Shown piece by piece: positions 25,658-35,215 of a DNA stretch of 64,000 nt. Position numbers and translations under genes: made by a program. The notes beneath the pieces were generated by a model, which saw only the letters and a list, made by a program, of their open reading frames with translations, did not search any database and had not been told where the DNA came from. Position 1 is the stretch's first letter, and every line of letters begins with the position of its first letter. The stretch comes from JAIEPM01 sp964546815 (GTDB lineage: Bacteria > Cyanobacteriota > Vampirovibrionia > Obscuribacterales > Obscuribacteraceae), in NCBI GenBank assembly GCA_964546815.1, contig CAZJLR010000005.1:62001-126000 (forward strand). The letters are read 5' to 3'.

Positions 25658-26848
25658 CTAGACAAAGCAAGCATGCGCCAGTCGGATGGCTTCACAAGCG
25701 TAGTCCCAACTGATGCGTTCTTGCTCGATTCTCAAATTTGACTTCCAGCGATGTTCTTTCAGTCCTTTGTACACAGCCAACTCGTGTTCAGTCAAACCCC
25801 AACAATGCTCAGAGGAATGTTGAAGCTTTTCCTCGCCAGCAAATTCCAGGTGACGAATCAAAGTATCTTCATCCATAAGAACAGATTTCGTATGGGGAAG
25901 AAACGATCTGAGTGAACTCAAGATTGCAAAGCCATGAGTATCAATATCACCCCAGTAATATACGGGCAAATCTCGCAGCCAATGGGCATTTGCCAGGTAG
26001 TCAAAACCATAACCCGATCCAAAGACAACCATACTTTTCGCTAGCGCAGGAAAAGCCAGGAAGTTGATTTCATTTTCTGTAAAAAACACGACTGAAACAG
26101 GAGGTTCCAATCTGGCAAAACTCTCGACGTCAATCGAAATATCTTGCAGAAGATCACCACGGAGCACTGCACAACCTGGGTCGAGAATCCGAAACCGCAC
26201 GCGCAAAGGTTTTTCCTTAAAACCAAATCGTCGATTAAACTGGGTAGCCCCGACAAATTTATTATCAATTTGCTCGCAAGGAAGAACCTCGTCAAATATC
26301 TCCGCCAGCAACGGGCGGTTTGATTCAATAAATTTACTGTCGATTCCAACAATGTCCACTTGTCTCATATAAATGCCTGGGCGTGGCCGACTGCGCATCC
26401 AACTTACAATATCAAGAATTTTTGACCAGTTGTCGCAATTCTGCAAAGCAACGAAGGGCTTTTTCGCCAGCCAAGAAAGCAATTGTGGTTCGCGCTCAGA
26501 GGTCACTTTAGCCAGTGTCGCAAAACGCACGAAGTCGCGCTTTTTACCGATGCACTCGACTGCATTTTCTAGAGAATCAATCCATACTTCCGTTGGAATT
26601 GAATTCCGCCCCAAAACACGGTGATTGAATTCACGCATTTCCACACGAAAATGCGACATCGCTTTCATTGAAGAAATCCAACTGCGTAATTCATCAAAGT
26701 TCTCAGACATCTCGCTGGAGGTCGGAACCTTGAATGTCAACTTACGCGGAAAAGAAGATTCACCCGTAACTTTTTCACATAGCAATTGGCCTTTGTCCCA
26801 CCATTTCTGTACTTGCATTTTCAAGTCAGCAGGACTGCTCCACTTCAT
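25658..26848 (-). CDS. jetD: Wadjet JetD: TOPRIM-type DNA-cleaving subunit
   Basis: A 396-aa protein of the DUF3322/DUF2220 type. The C-terminal TOPRIM fold shows VVFFTENEINFLAFP (catalytic Glu) and YYWGDIDTHGFAILSSL (Asp-x-Asp metal site), the standard JetD signature. In Wadjet the JetABC SMC complex extrudes circular DNA and JetD cuts it, protecting the cell against small plasmids. The ATG overlaps the jetC TGA (ATGA), so it is translated with the SMC gene. It is the last gene of the operon. Length is normal for JetD and no key residue is missing. Confidence 0.95.
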   Translation of the reverse strand: MKWSSPADLKMQVQKWWDKGQLLCEKVTGESSFPRKLTFKVPTSSEMSENFDELRSWISSMKAMSHFRVEMREFNHRVLGRNSIPTEVWIDSLENAVECIGKKRDFVRFATLAKVTSEREPQLLSWLAKKPFVALQNCDNWSKILDIVSWMRSRPRPGIYMRQVDIVGIDSKFIESNRPLLAEIFDEVLPCEQIDNKFVGATQFNRRFGFKEKPLRVRFRILDPGCAVLRGDLLQDISIDVESFARLEPPVSVVFFTENEINFLAFPALAKSMVVFGSGYGFDYLANAHWLRDLPVYYWGDIDTHGFAILSSLRSFLPHTKSVLMDEDTLIRHLEFAGEEKLQHSSEHCWGLTEHELAVYKGLKEHRWKSNLRIEQERISWDYACEAIRLAHACFV

Positions 26849-29800
26849 AGGCTTAATCTCGTTTTCTCAGCATGATATTCTTCGATAGTTAAATTCCGCA
26901 ATTTCGAAGAACTCCCCCCGTCATTGTGGACAAATCCAACATTGCGCACAAATGGCTCAATTATGTGAATTTTTTGGAGAGGAGTAACAACCAGTAACTG
27001 CAAGTTCAACTTGTCAAAAAGCTTCAGCCCATATTGCGCTGAGTCATCGGAGCCCCTTCCAAAAGCTTCATCAATTACAACAAATCTAAAGGTTCTCGAG
27101 CGCGTTTCGCCCCAGGCTAAGCCAAATTGATAGGCAAGACTGGCTGCTAAAATTGTATATGCCAGTTTTTCCTTTTGACCGCCCGACTTGCCGCTTGAAT
27201 CAGAGTAATGCTCATGCTCAGACTTGTCTTCATGCCACCGTTCAGATGCGCCAAAAGTAAACCAATTTCGCACATCAGTAACTCGTTGTGTCCATTTTTT
27301 GTCTAAGTCTGTCTGACCTTCCCTGCCACGAAAACGCTCGATAATTGCCTTCACTTGTAAAAACTTTGACTCCGAATACTGTGCATCGTCTGAGCCAGTA
27401 AAAGAACCTTCAGTGCATGAACGCAACTCTTGTTGAAACTGCCGAATATCTGCGTCTTGAGATAACTGCGCTTCCAATTCAATGTATCTTCCAGGATTGT
27501 AGTCAATCTGTGTTAGAGATCCATTTATCTGGCTAATGCGCTCTTTGATTGTTTCTCGCTCGCGTGTTAATTGTGATTGAAAATTTGCGACCTCTCGAAT
27601 TGTGTTTTCATTGAGCAATTCTTTGAATCGTGATTCCCAGCGAGGAAGGTCGTCCTCTTGCAATTTCTTTAGCATAGACTCAAACTCGCCAGCCGACTCA
27701 ACGCTGGCATCAACTTCTTGTGTCTCAAGCTGGAACTCGGTTTTGTATTTTGTCATTGCTGCCACGATTCTTTCACGCAGGTCTCGCAATTTTTTATCAA
27801 CACTATCAATTTGAGATTGCAACCATGCTCGCAAATCTTGTTCTCGATTCGTACATGCTTCAACAGTTAATGTATGTTCGCCGAGAGCCTGCTGGCGCAT
27901 TGCTTCGAGTTTGTCAAAGCGACTCAGGTGCTCAGCATTTGAGGGATCATCCAGCTGCAATTTGATATCATCTTTTGCTGATTGAGCGTCAGCCTGCTTT
28001 TGTTCTGTTTTTGAACGTTTATCTCTACTGTCTAGCAAATTTTTATCAGAATCGATAATTTCCTTCAAAACTGCATTCAGAGTTTCGCTCAATTGCTTAA
28101 GTACATCAGAAGCTGTTTCCAACTCTTTCTTTTCATGCTCTAGTCGAGCAACTTCAATAGAAACCGATTGCCAATCAAGCTCCCTAAAATCTTTGTATTC
28201 TTCCAACCGTGTGAATGCACTCAATCTGCCAGCAAGTTGATTTTTTTCTGTCTGCAAATCAGACATTTTACTTGCAATGTTTGCCAGTTGAGACTGCAAA
28301 GACTTCAATTGATTTTCCAGAGTCAAAATTTTTGCCGTATTAGTCCAGCCCAATATATAACGACTTCGATCATCAATACGATGACGATCGTCTTTCTCAT
28401 GCCGCTCTCCCGGCATTTTAACTTGTCCATTTATGCTAATGGCTTTGCTGCGCCGCCGAAATTCTTCTGCAGATTCACAACAAGCTATGTCGAAACGTAT
28501 TGAGAGTTCGCGTTCTAGCCAATCAAAATATGGTGAATCAGGTTTTATATCGATCTTTTTAGCCAGGGAGCTAGATTCCATTACAGGCAAATCGCCAGGT
28601 ACCTTGCCTTTCACACGGTAATAAACCATTCTCCCCTTGAGGTGAGTACGGTCAACCCAATCGGACACCGCAGCATAATGTATATCAGGCACAATCAATG
28701 AAAGACCAAAATTACGCAGCAATCTCTCAGCTGCGCCCTCCCAGTCCTTCTCATTTTCACGTATTTGTAAGAGTTCTCCGACAAATGGTAAATCATCTTC
28801 TTTAAGCTTCAGAGCCTTACAAAGATCATCTCGTAGTCCGATCTGCATTAGAGGTATGTTGCTTCTACGCGATTTTAGACTCTTAACTTCCTTTTCAAGC
28901 TCGTCGTTTTTAAGCTTACCTTCTCTAAAACGAAGGGTCTCTTCCACATATTCATTTTGAACTTCAGCCTCACGATTTTTCGCTACATCGCTTTCCATTT
29001 CCTGAATTTTCTGTTGACGAAAGAAATCACTTTCATCTTGCGCGGGCGCCAAACCTATCTGATGCAAAAGCTCAGAATATCTGTCAAATTTCGATTTACG
29101 TGTCCGAAACTCATTTTGCTTTTGTTGAATCTCTATGGACAGCCGTTCAAGGCGGTCTCCACCATTCTCAGCAATACTCTTTCGAAGCTGGCTTTCCTCA
29201 TTTTTCAGCCTGCCAATGTTTTCCTCTTCCTTATGAATACTTGCCTCAAGCCGTACCCACTCTTCATGTAGTATCTTTATTCGTTTATCTAGTAACGACT
29301 CCTTTAGCCTCGCAAAATAAATTTTAAGCGCATCGCGGCAAGCTCTCAACTCATCACACTGCTCATTGAGTTCAGTTCGCCGCCTGCAATCTGCCACCAA
29401 TGGCAGTAGCATCGTTATCTGTTTAGCTGCTCTTAGCACTGCCTCATGCACCGTGTTTAGATCATCAAAATGATGTATAAGTGCACTTAGCCTGGATTCA
29501 ACATCAAAAGGCTCTAGCATATGAGTGCGCACAAAGTCAGTAAGATTACCAACAGACTTCATCGAAACAGTCTGATGAAACAACTCCAGCGCCTGTTCAT
29601 TTTCAATGCCAAAGCGACGACGGAACCACGAACCATAATTGGAGAATGCATCAAAGACTTCGCAATTTGAAGCCTTTAGTCGCTTTCTTAGCTTGGAAAT
29701 GTCTGAACCAAAATTAGCGAAATCGCTCTTTATAGAAAGAGCGCGCTCAGCTGCAACAAAAAAGCGTTCAGGCTTTCCCTGAAGGTCTTTCATCCAAAAA

Positions 29801-30231
29801 ACTTGAGCAAGCGTCACTGTCTGATCATAACCAGCATTGTGAAAAACGCCGAGAATTACTGAATAATCACTGTTCCCCCGCAGAGCAACAGGCTTCGAGG
29901 AGCCCCCTATCTCATTTCGCTCAGATTTATAAAATCCCAAAACGTAAGATCGCAAATTACGCTCTTTCACGTCAGCGCCGGCAGCCTTGTTATATGCAAC
30001 CCTATGCGCAGGCACCAACAGAGTTGTAACAGCATCAACAAGGGTAGACTTTCCAGATCCGATATCACCTGTTAAAAGTGCATTCATACCTTCAAGATTT
30101 AGTCTACAGGTCTGTCCGTGAAACGTGCCCCAATTAGACACTTCCAAATATTTCAATCGGAATCCGGACAAAGTAGGGTTCGAATTCAATGAGAGCTCAA
30201 GTCCAAGTTGCTGAATTTGCCGATCACTCAT
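26845..30231 (-). CDS. jetC: Wadjet JetC: SMC-like ATPase
   Basis: About 1,128 aa from ATG 30231. Walker A GDIGSGKS is at residues 55-62, after NWGTFHG, typical of MukB/JetC-type SMC proteins. Long coiled coils run through the middle, with a hinge-like globular part near 28.4-28.8 kb. The signature SGKSGGQKEKLAY and Walker B FVVIDEAFGRGSDDSAQYG lie near the C-terminus. The start at 30231 (MSDRQIQQLG) is chosen because a GGGAG site lies 9 nt upstream and it overlaps the jetB stop by 8 bp; the longer frame from 30315 would reread jetB. It powers DNA loop extrusion in the Wadjet complex. Confidence 0.95.
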   Translation of the reverse strand: MSDRQIQQLGLELSLNSNPTLSGFRLKYLEVSNWGTFHGQTCRLNLEGMNALLTGDIGSGKSTLVDAVTTLLVPAHRVAYNKAAGADVKERNLRSYVLGFYKSERNEIGGSSKPVALRGNSDYSVILGVFHNAGYDQTVTLAQVFWMKDLQGKPERFFVAAERALSIKSDFANFGSDISKLRKRLKASNCEVFDAFSNYGSWFRRRFGIENEQALELFHQTVSMKSVGNLTDFVRTHMLEPFDVESRLSALIHHFDDLNTVHEAVLRAAKQITMLLPLVADCRRRTELNEQCDELRACRDALKIYFARLKESLLDKRIKILHEEWVRLEASIHKEEENIGRLKNEESQLRKSIAENGGDRLERLSIEIQQKQNEFRTRKSKFDRYSELLHQIGLAPAQDESDFFRQQKIQEMESDVAKNREAEVQNEYVEETLRFREGKLKNDELEKEVKSLKSRRSNIPLMQIGLRDDLCKALKLKEDDLPFVGELLQIRENEKDWEGAAERLLRNFGLSLIVPDIHYAAVSDWVDRTHLKGRMVYYRVKGKVPGDLPVMESSSLAKKIDIKPDSPYFDWLERELSIRFDIACCESAEEFRRRSKAISINGQVKMPGERHEKDDRHRIDDRSRYILGWTNTAKILTLENQLKSLQSQLANIASKMSDLQTEKNQLAGRLSAFTRLEEYKDFRELDWQSVSIEVARLEHEKKELETASDVLKQLSETLNAVLKEIIDSDKNLLDSRDKRSKTEQKQADAQSAKDDIKLQLDDPSNAEHLSRFDKLEAMRQQALGEHTLTVEACTNREQDLRAWLQSQIDSVDKKLRDLRERIVAAMTKYKTEFQLETQEVDASVESAGEFESMLKKLQEDDLPRWESRFKELLNENTIREVANFQSQLTRERETIKERISQINGSLTQIDYNPGRYIELEAQLSQDADIRQFQQELRSCTEGSFTGSDDAQYSESKFLQVKAIIERFRGREGQTDLDKKWTQRVTDVRNWFTFGASERWHEDKSEHEHYSDSSGKSGGQKEKLAYTILAASLAYQFGLAWGETRSRTFRFVVIDEAFGRGSDDSAQYGLKLFDKLNLQLLVVTPLQKIHIIEPFVRNVGFVHNDGGSSSKLRNLTIEEYHAEKTRLSL

Positions 30232-30868
30232 CAACATCGACTCCCTTTCCCTTTGAGCCATAGACCTGATATTGCTCCAGCCTGCTGTCAAAATCTGCCA
30301 GCCACTGTGCATCAATAAACGCTTTCAATATTCGCCTCACTTCAAAGCGATGGTCACCGGCAAATTGCGGCTTTAGTCTTTTGACAAAACCGAGGTCAAT
30401 AATTTTGTTCAACTGTGCTTCGACGTTGTTAATTAGCTTTGCTTCATTGCTGCCCTGCAACAGAAATACACGAACAAGATCAACTATCTCATCGAGCGTG
30501 AGCACAAGGCGAGTATCGCCCCCGCGCGCATCAAATTCCGCAAGGCGTTTCCTCAATAAAGCAAGCATCAAGCTTACGGTATAAGACAATTGGCGCCTCA
30601 CCATTAAACGCGGCATATCGTCCTGGTCATCTTCAGACACTTTGCTTTTTAGAAACGCATATCCTTCAGACTCATCAAGACACAATTCAAGCCCCAAAGT
30701 AGCGACATAGTCTCGCACTCGTGCTTGCAATTTCAGAAGAGCGCTCCAGGCACGCAAATCGTTTTCTTGATAAACAATACCCTTCAAGAGAGCAATAAGC
30801 ACCGCAGAAAGATCGGGTGATTGTTCTGGAGAGAATTCATTGTTTGTGTCTGTCTTCGTGCTATTCAT
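30224..30868 (-). CDS. jetB: Wadjet JetB: KITE/winged-helix subunit (DUF4194)
   Basis: About 214 aa. The region AVLIALLKGIVYQENDLRAW and the winged-helix part near TRLVLTLDEIVDLVRVF followed by LNKIIDLGFVKRL match DUF4194, the MukE/MksE-like subunit of Wadjet. It bridges the SMC ATPase and the kleisin JetA. Two starts are possible: GTG 30874, overlapping the jetA stop as GTGA, or ATG 30868, which has an AGGTGA ribosome site. The second is used here. Acidic tail residues (DVDE) overlap the jetC start. Confidence 0.93.
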   Translation of the reverse strand: MNSTKTDTNNEFSPEQSPDLSAVLIALLKGIVYQENDLRAWSALLKLQARVRDYVATLGLELCLDESEGYAFLKSKVSEDDQDDMPRLMVRRQLSYTVSLMLALLRKRLAEFDARGGDTRLVLTLDEIVDLVRVFLLQGSNEAKLINNVEAQLNKIIDLGFVKRLKPQFAGDHRFEVRRILKAFIDAQWLADFDSRLEQYQVYGSKGKGVDVDE

Positions 30869-30870
30869 TT

Positions 30871-32316
30871 TCACCTCACAAAAATAACACGCGGCAAACT
30901 AACCTGCTTCAAATTGCCATCAAGCGACTTCAAAAGAATAACATCTTGCACCTCTTCATCAATTACTGTTTCAAAGGAATCTGTCGCTAACTGTAGATAG
31001 CTCACAAGCTCAGGAAGCCCCTGTTGGAGTGGACGTTTATCCAGAAGTTCTGCAAGTGAAATTTGAGAACGTTCTTGCAATGATTGCCGAATAAATTTTT
31101 TCAACTCAGACAAATCTACAAACATTCTCGAAAAGAGGACACTTGTATCTATTTCAGAATCATCCGTATCAGCGACGGCGTCGCTATTGATTATGGGCTT
31201 CACTGGGGGCGTGAAAAGCGGGCGTTCCATCGGCAGTTCAATATTTGCAGAGAAAGCAGCAACACTCATCACGTCTCCTTCCGGCATTTGTTCACGCAAT
31301 GAAAGACACCGACTTTCTATGCTCTGGAGAATTTCCATAATGCGGCGATTTTCCAATAAAGCTGCATCATCCAAAAATCGACGCAATTGCTGTGATAACA
31401 TCGCCACTGTTCGCTGAGTATGCTCACCTGCTTCTAACCAGTCGTAATGTACTCGTCTCATTCTTGCATCTGGCTTGAGAACAGCAATTGCGGGCAATGC
31501 AAGAACTTTATCAAGCAATTCAGTAAGTTCCTCTTGCCTGCGAGAAGACATCAAAAAATCCCAAAATGCACGGAAGCTCTTTCCTTGATCAGATTCTGAA
31601 ATTTCATCACGCTCGTCCATTATTTCTTCAAGCAATGCAGCCTTTCCACCTTCGCGCATTGCTATGCGTTCTCTAACACGGCGGTCAAGCCCACGAAAGT
31701 TGGTTTCCACTTCTCTGAAATCGCCGAGCAACTCACGAGCTATCGATGCAAATTGCTGAAAACGGTCTCGCTGAGCAGTCTCATCCATCAATGAAATATC
31801 GCCAGAACTAAGACGAACAATTTCACGGTCTATTTCATCACGACGATTTTTCAACTCAGTTATGCGCAGTTGAGCATCAGTTTCTGTACTTTGTGTAATT
31901 TGTCTAAGTAATTCAAATAGAGTTAGAAGTCGAGACTCGGTGCCAACAAAGGAGCGTGCTGTAAGACTCTCCAGCCAAGCAATCGCTTTCTCTGTGCCAG
32001 GCATCAGGTCAAAATATGGCTCATCTGAATCACGCTTGTAAAACTTGCGCAGCCAGGCCTTGTCGTTAGCTGCCCAGTCATTCAAGTAGTCGAGAGCTTT
32101 GCGAGGGAAAGCATTATCGCCCAGCCTTTCTCGAAGATTGAACAATTCATCTTCGAGAGCCTCGGAAAGATCAGACTGTGCAATTTCACGCAGGTTAGGT
32201 ACGATGAAAACACGATGAAAGAAGCTTGCCACAAGAGGCGCCTGCTCAGCACATAGCAAACGCCATGAAGGATGCGTCTGGCGCAATTGCTCTAGAGATT
32301 CGTAGTCAAGACTCAT
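30871..32316 (-). CDS. jetA: Wadjet JetA: kleisin-like subunit (DUF3375)
   Basis: About 481 aa of DUF3375 type, which marks type I Wadjet. Typical landmarks are MSLDYESLEQLRQTHPSWRL at the start, RKALDYLNDWAANDKAWLRK, LMPGTEKAIAWLESLTARSF and VLKPDARMRRVHYDWLEAGE. It is the kleisin (MukF/MksF-like) that joins the SMC heads. It is the first gene of the jetABCD operon. ATG 32316 is preferred over the in-frame TTG at 32325 because its N-terminus fits the family. The promoter must lie in the 190 bp shared with the divergent membrane-protein gene at 32508. Confidence 0.95.
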   Translation of the reverse strand: MSLDYESLEQLRQTHPSWRLLCAEQAPLVASFFHRVFIVPNLREIAQSDLSEALEDELFNLRERLGDNAFPRKALDYLNDWAANDKAWLRKFYKRDSDEPYFDLMPGTEKAIAWLESLTARSFVGTESRLLTLFELLRQITQSTETDAQLRITELKNRRDEIDREIVRLSSGDISLMDETAQRDRFQQFASIARELLGDFREVETNFRGLDRRVRERIAMREGGKAALLEEIMDERDEISESDQGKSFRAFWDFLMSSRRQEELTELLDKVLALPAIAVLKPDARMRRVHYDWLEAGEHTQRTVAMLSQQLRRFLDDAALLENRRIMEILQSIESRCLSLREQMPEGDVMSVAAFSANIELPMERPLFTPPVKPIINSDAVADTDDSEIDTSVLFSRMFVDLSELKKFIRQSLQERSQISLAELLDKRPLQQGLPELVSYLQLATDSFETVIDEEVQDVILLKSLDGNLKQVSLPRVIFVR

Positions 32317-32507
32317 GGCATTCAATTACAACCGGTAATCACCATATTTTACTATTACAAGGCTGAAAAGCTCGTTATTTTCGCAATTCCGAACAGAAGC
32401 CGCGTCATATTTGGACTCAGAGTGCAGCGCAATTAGAATAACAAAAATTGCAAAAGGTACGCACCGCATAGTGTAGGATCATAGAGCTTCCCACAAAAGA
32501 CAAAACA

Positions 32508-33062
32508 ATGGCAACTCAAAATAATGCCTACAGCCAGACTGAAAATGACGAACTCGAAAAGGTTCTATTTCCCGCAGGCACCAGCTACAGTTCAGAACAA
32601 CAAAAACTTCTCTATGACCAGTACAAAACTTTGCTGCAATCAGCAGATTCGTTTGCAGGTAGGCGCCAGGCAATCAACGGATTTTTCCTGTCCCTAAACA
32701 CATTTTTGCTTGCAGGCATTGGATTCATCTTCAAAGAGTCCTTCGAAGTATTTTTGCATGAACATAGAGTTACAAACTTGATGATAATGACTCTCGCTTT
32801 ATCGCTCGCCGGATTCTTGCTTGACGCAAACTGGGCAGCATTGCTCCGCGCATATGGCAAGATACACGCCCGCCAGACACACGTCCTGGAGGGACTGGAG
32901 AAATATCTTCTCGCTGCTCCTATTACTGCTCAAGGCCATACACACAAGTCTGATCTACACTCGCTCGCAGAAATAGAGCGACACACTGCATGCACATTCC
33001 AGGCAATCTATGTAGCTTGCGCGATAGCTGCGATTGTTCTCATAACGATTTTGCACCACTAG
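32508..33062 (+). CDS. Small membrane protein, RipA/SLATT-like layout
   Basis: A 184-aa protein. A helical N-terminal part (SEQQKLLYDQYKTLLQSADS, then GRRQAINGFFLSL) leads into two adjacent membrane segments (residues ~60-78 and ~91-108), a cytoplasmic helix with AYGKIHARQTHVLEGLEKYL and a final membrane segment near the C-terminus. The arrangement and the RRQ-x-x-N motif resemble RipA-like and SLATT-like membrane proteins, which often accompany defence genes and may form pores. It is divergent from jetA and followed by another membrane gene 67 bp later. The family call is tentative. Confidence 0.5.
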   Translation: MATQNNAYSQTENDELEKVLFPAGTSYSSEQQKLLYDQYKTLLQSADSFAGRRQAINGFFLSLNTFLLAGIGFIFKESFEVFLHEHRVTNLMIMTLALSLAGFLLDANWAALLRAYGKIHARQTHVLEGLEKYLLAAPITAQGHTHKSDLHSLAEIERHTACTFQAIYVACAIAAIVLITILHH

Positions 33063-33129
33063 ACTCACAGTTTATTGCAGCGCACACATGATAAAGCGCC
33101 CACAACAGCAGCTGACTTAGGAGAAACAG

Positions 33130-33636
33130 ATGTCGGATAGAAGAGAATTTCTCATGCATGAGTTGAAGGAACTCTCTGAAATCGTTGCTTATTTAGCAGC
33201 AAGTTTTTTGCTTATTTCTACAGGCAAGTCGCTGATTCTGATTCAGCTTGGCGTTAATAATTTTGTTCATGGCTGGGTGAAAGCGCTCATCGAATCACTC
33301 GCGTTGGGCAAAATCGTGATGTTAGCGCAAAATATTCCACTCTTAACTAAAACGCAAAACAAATCTATTTTGAGTGCTTCAGCCTTCAAAGCTATTGTGA
33401 TGGCAGTAATTGTCTTTTTTGCAAGTGAACTGGAAGAAAAGTTATTCGCTAAACACGTCGCCGACGCCCCGATCAAGGAAGAGTTTCTGCTGATGATTGC
33501 ACATCTTTTTGGCTTGTTTATAGTGTTCTATACACTTTTCGTAGCAAGAGGTTTAGATAGGGCTTTAGGCAAGGGAACGCTTTGGAAGCTCTTAACAGAA
33601 CGCGCCCAGGCAACCGAAAATAAGGAACCTACTTGA
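33130..33636 (+). CDS. Membrane protein of unknown function, four predicted helices
   Basis: A 168-aa protein with hydrophobic segments at about residues 20-40, 48-70, 85-105 and 120-140, and a polar C-terminus (LLTERAQATENKEPT). A GGAGAA ribosome site precedes the ATG. It probably forms a unit with the membrane gene just upstream (67-bp gap) and ends before the hairpin at 33712. No family recognised. Confidence 0.55.
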   Translation: MSDRREFLMHELKELSEIVAYLAASFLLISTGKSLILIQLGVNNFVHGWVKALIESLALGKIVMLAQNIPLLTKTQNKSILSASAFKAIVMAVIVFFASELEEKLFAKHVADAPIKEEFLLMIAHLFGLFIVFYTLFVARGLDRALGKGTLWKLLTERAQATENKEPT

Positions 33637-33710
33637 ACACATTAGCTCCACGCGGGCAGAGCGCCTTCAGATAGCGGTTCAAGAAACACCCAAAGGAAAT
33701 CGAAGAAACA

Positions 33711-33744
33711 AAAACACCACCCGAACTGAATCGCGGTGGTGTTT
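33711..33744. terminator. Rho-independent terminator hairpin
   Basis: A perfect 10-bp stem (AAACACCACC / GGTGGTGTTT, arms 33712-33721 and 33735-33744) with a 13-nt loop. Read on the minus strand it is followed by T5-G-T3, a good terminator for the small frame ending at 33748. On the plus strand it can end the membrane-protein transcript with a shorter T run. Confidence 0.7.
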
Positions 33745-33747
33745 AGG

Positions 33748-33867
33748 CTATTGCTTGGCTGCCTCTTGCTGGAGGCTCAATATTTCAATACGCTTCAGCC
33801 AATCCGTCACGTAAAGCGGGCTCTGCTGCTGATGTTCCCGGAATGCGCATTCCTGCTGTTTCCGCAT
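33748..33867 (-). CDS. Possible small gene or gene remnant before the terminator
   Basis: A 39-codon frame from ATG 33867 (MRKQQECAFREHQQQSPLYV, then TDWLKRIEILSLQQEAAKQ) ends 3 bp before the hairpin with a minus-strand T-tract. The same frame is open upstream to 33951 and there encodes a hydrophobic stretch (IISAVILVCI), but no usable start codon precedes it and a TAG closes it. It may be a short membrane-anchored protein with an unusual start or the surviving end of a broken gene. Confidence 0.35.
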   Translation of the reverse strand: MRKQQECAFREHQQQSPLYVTDWLKRIEILSLQQEAAKQ

Positions 33868-33951
33868 CGCCCCTCGGCTCAAAGTCGGTCTCTTTGTTTT
33901 CGACTCACCGTTTATGCATACAAGAATAACAGCAGAAATAATCGTTGTGAA

Positions 33952-34417
33952 CTACCCCAGAATATAGATGAGAGCAATAAAAGGATCGTTTAGGCTGGTC
34001 ACTGTGTCTCGTTTTAAGTTTTACACACATTTGTCAGGCGCTCGGCCATGCGCGCCAGCAAGAGTAACAATTGAATCGAAACGATGATTATTTATACCAG
34101 ACCCAAAATGAACAGAATTTTCAAGAATACAGCTAGTTGCGCAATCGTTTCCCGAAATCATTCATTCACCAACATTAGCCACGCCGCTTGCAAGGCTCAC
34201 TCACCAGGGATATATCCATTCCTTATATGACAGATCGATAGACGCACGATTCTACGGAGGCAATAATATTTCCCAATGTGCAATTATGCTCGGAAATCGC
34301 AGCTGCTTCACCAGCAGTGGCAGAAGGAGTTTCAATGACAAATGCTATAAAGCATGCAAAGAACGTCGGACTCTAAGATCCACAAATGATTTCCATAACC
34401 TTTTCGAGAACACGACA
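33952..34417. other. Gene-free stretch before the DUF2786 gene
   Basis: About 470 bp with no convincing gene. The frame of the DUF2786 gene is open from 34286, but the residues before 34418 look random (Cys/Ser/Arg-rich) and no ribosome site supports an earlier start. Confidence 0.4.
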
Positions 34418-35122
34418 ATGACAGAATCAAGCATCGCAAATAAAATCAGAAAGCTGCTCACACTTGCTGATGGCAATCAAAATGAGCATGAGCGCGATGC
34501 AGCCATGAAGCTCGCAATGGAGCTTTTATCGAGGCACAACCTCGACTTGGACACGATTAGCGACGAATCTCGTGATATTGATGTACTCGAAATCGAAGTC
34601 TTTCTAAAACTTGAGCCGTGGATTCGCGCGGTGTTACATGCCGCTTGCAAGCTGTACTACACTAGATATTATATGCGATCTGTTTTTCGCGGTTATTATC
34701 GCGACAGAAAAGAATGGCATCCTACATTCGTTGGCACACGCGAAAACATTACAGTAACAATAGACGTAGCAAGCTGGTTGCTGAATTCGATAAGGAATGA
34801 AAGCAACTGGCTATTTTCCGAGCCTTATGAAAGGCGGAGTTTCAGACTGGGAGCAGCCCACAAACTCTATGAAAGAGCTTGCATTCTCATCGAAGAGGAA
34901 TCAGCAAACTCAGCCCCTTCATCTAAGAACAGTTTGATGGTAGTTCGAAATAACCTAGAAAAGGCAAATGCCGATCACTTAGCAAACAAGGGCTTGAAAC
35001 AATTCAACAGTCGCGGCAGTTACTACGATGGTAATGCCTATGGAATGGGCGAATCGTTTGGCAACAGCGTCAATCTCGGACGCACATCGAATAAGGTAAA
35101 GGCAATTACGGCACAACGCTAG
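34418..35122 (+). CDS. DUF2786-domain protein
   Basis: A 234-aa protein from ATG 34418. The N-terminus NKIRKLLTLADGNQNEHERD followed by AAMKLAMELLSRHNLDL is the DUF2786 helical module. The following ~120 residues (FLKLEPWIRAVLHAACKLYY, then HPTFVGTRENITVTIDVASW and FRLGAAHKLYERA) match the DUF7168-like part usually attached to it. The tail is Gly/Asn-rich. The function of the family is not established; it is common in phage and accessory regions. It converges on the zinc-ribbon repeat gene. Confidence 0.82.
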   Translation: MTESSIANKIRKLLTLADGNQNEHERDAAMKLAMELLSRHNLDLDTISDESRDIDVLEIEVFLKLEPWIRAVLHAACKLYYTRYYMRSVFRGYYRDRKEWHPTFVGTRENITVTIDVASWLLNSIRNESNWLFSEPYERRSFRLGAAHKLYERACILIEEESANSAPSSKNSLMVVRNNLEKANADHLANKGLKQFNSRGSYYDGNAYGMGESFGNSVNLGRTSNKVKAITAQR

Positions 35123-35215
35123 CTGCCCATTTGCTCTGCTGCCATTACGCAGTCCCTTACAAAATCGAATTTCTCCAGGACGACAGCTCTAGACGTACGA
35201 ATTCAAACAATCGCT

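Noticed and set aside
33736..33993. 85-codon plus-strand frame after the terminator
   Set aside because: It begins inside the hairpin, has Leu/Cys-rich shadow composition, and the opposite strand has the more natural frame.
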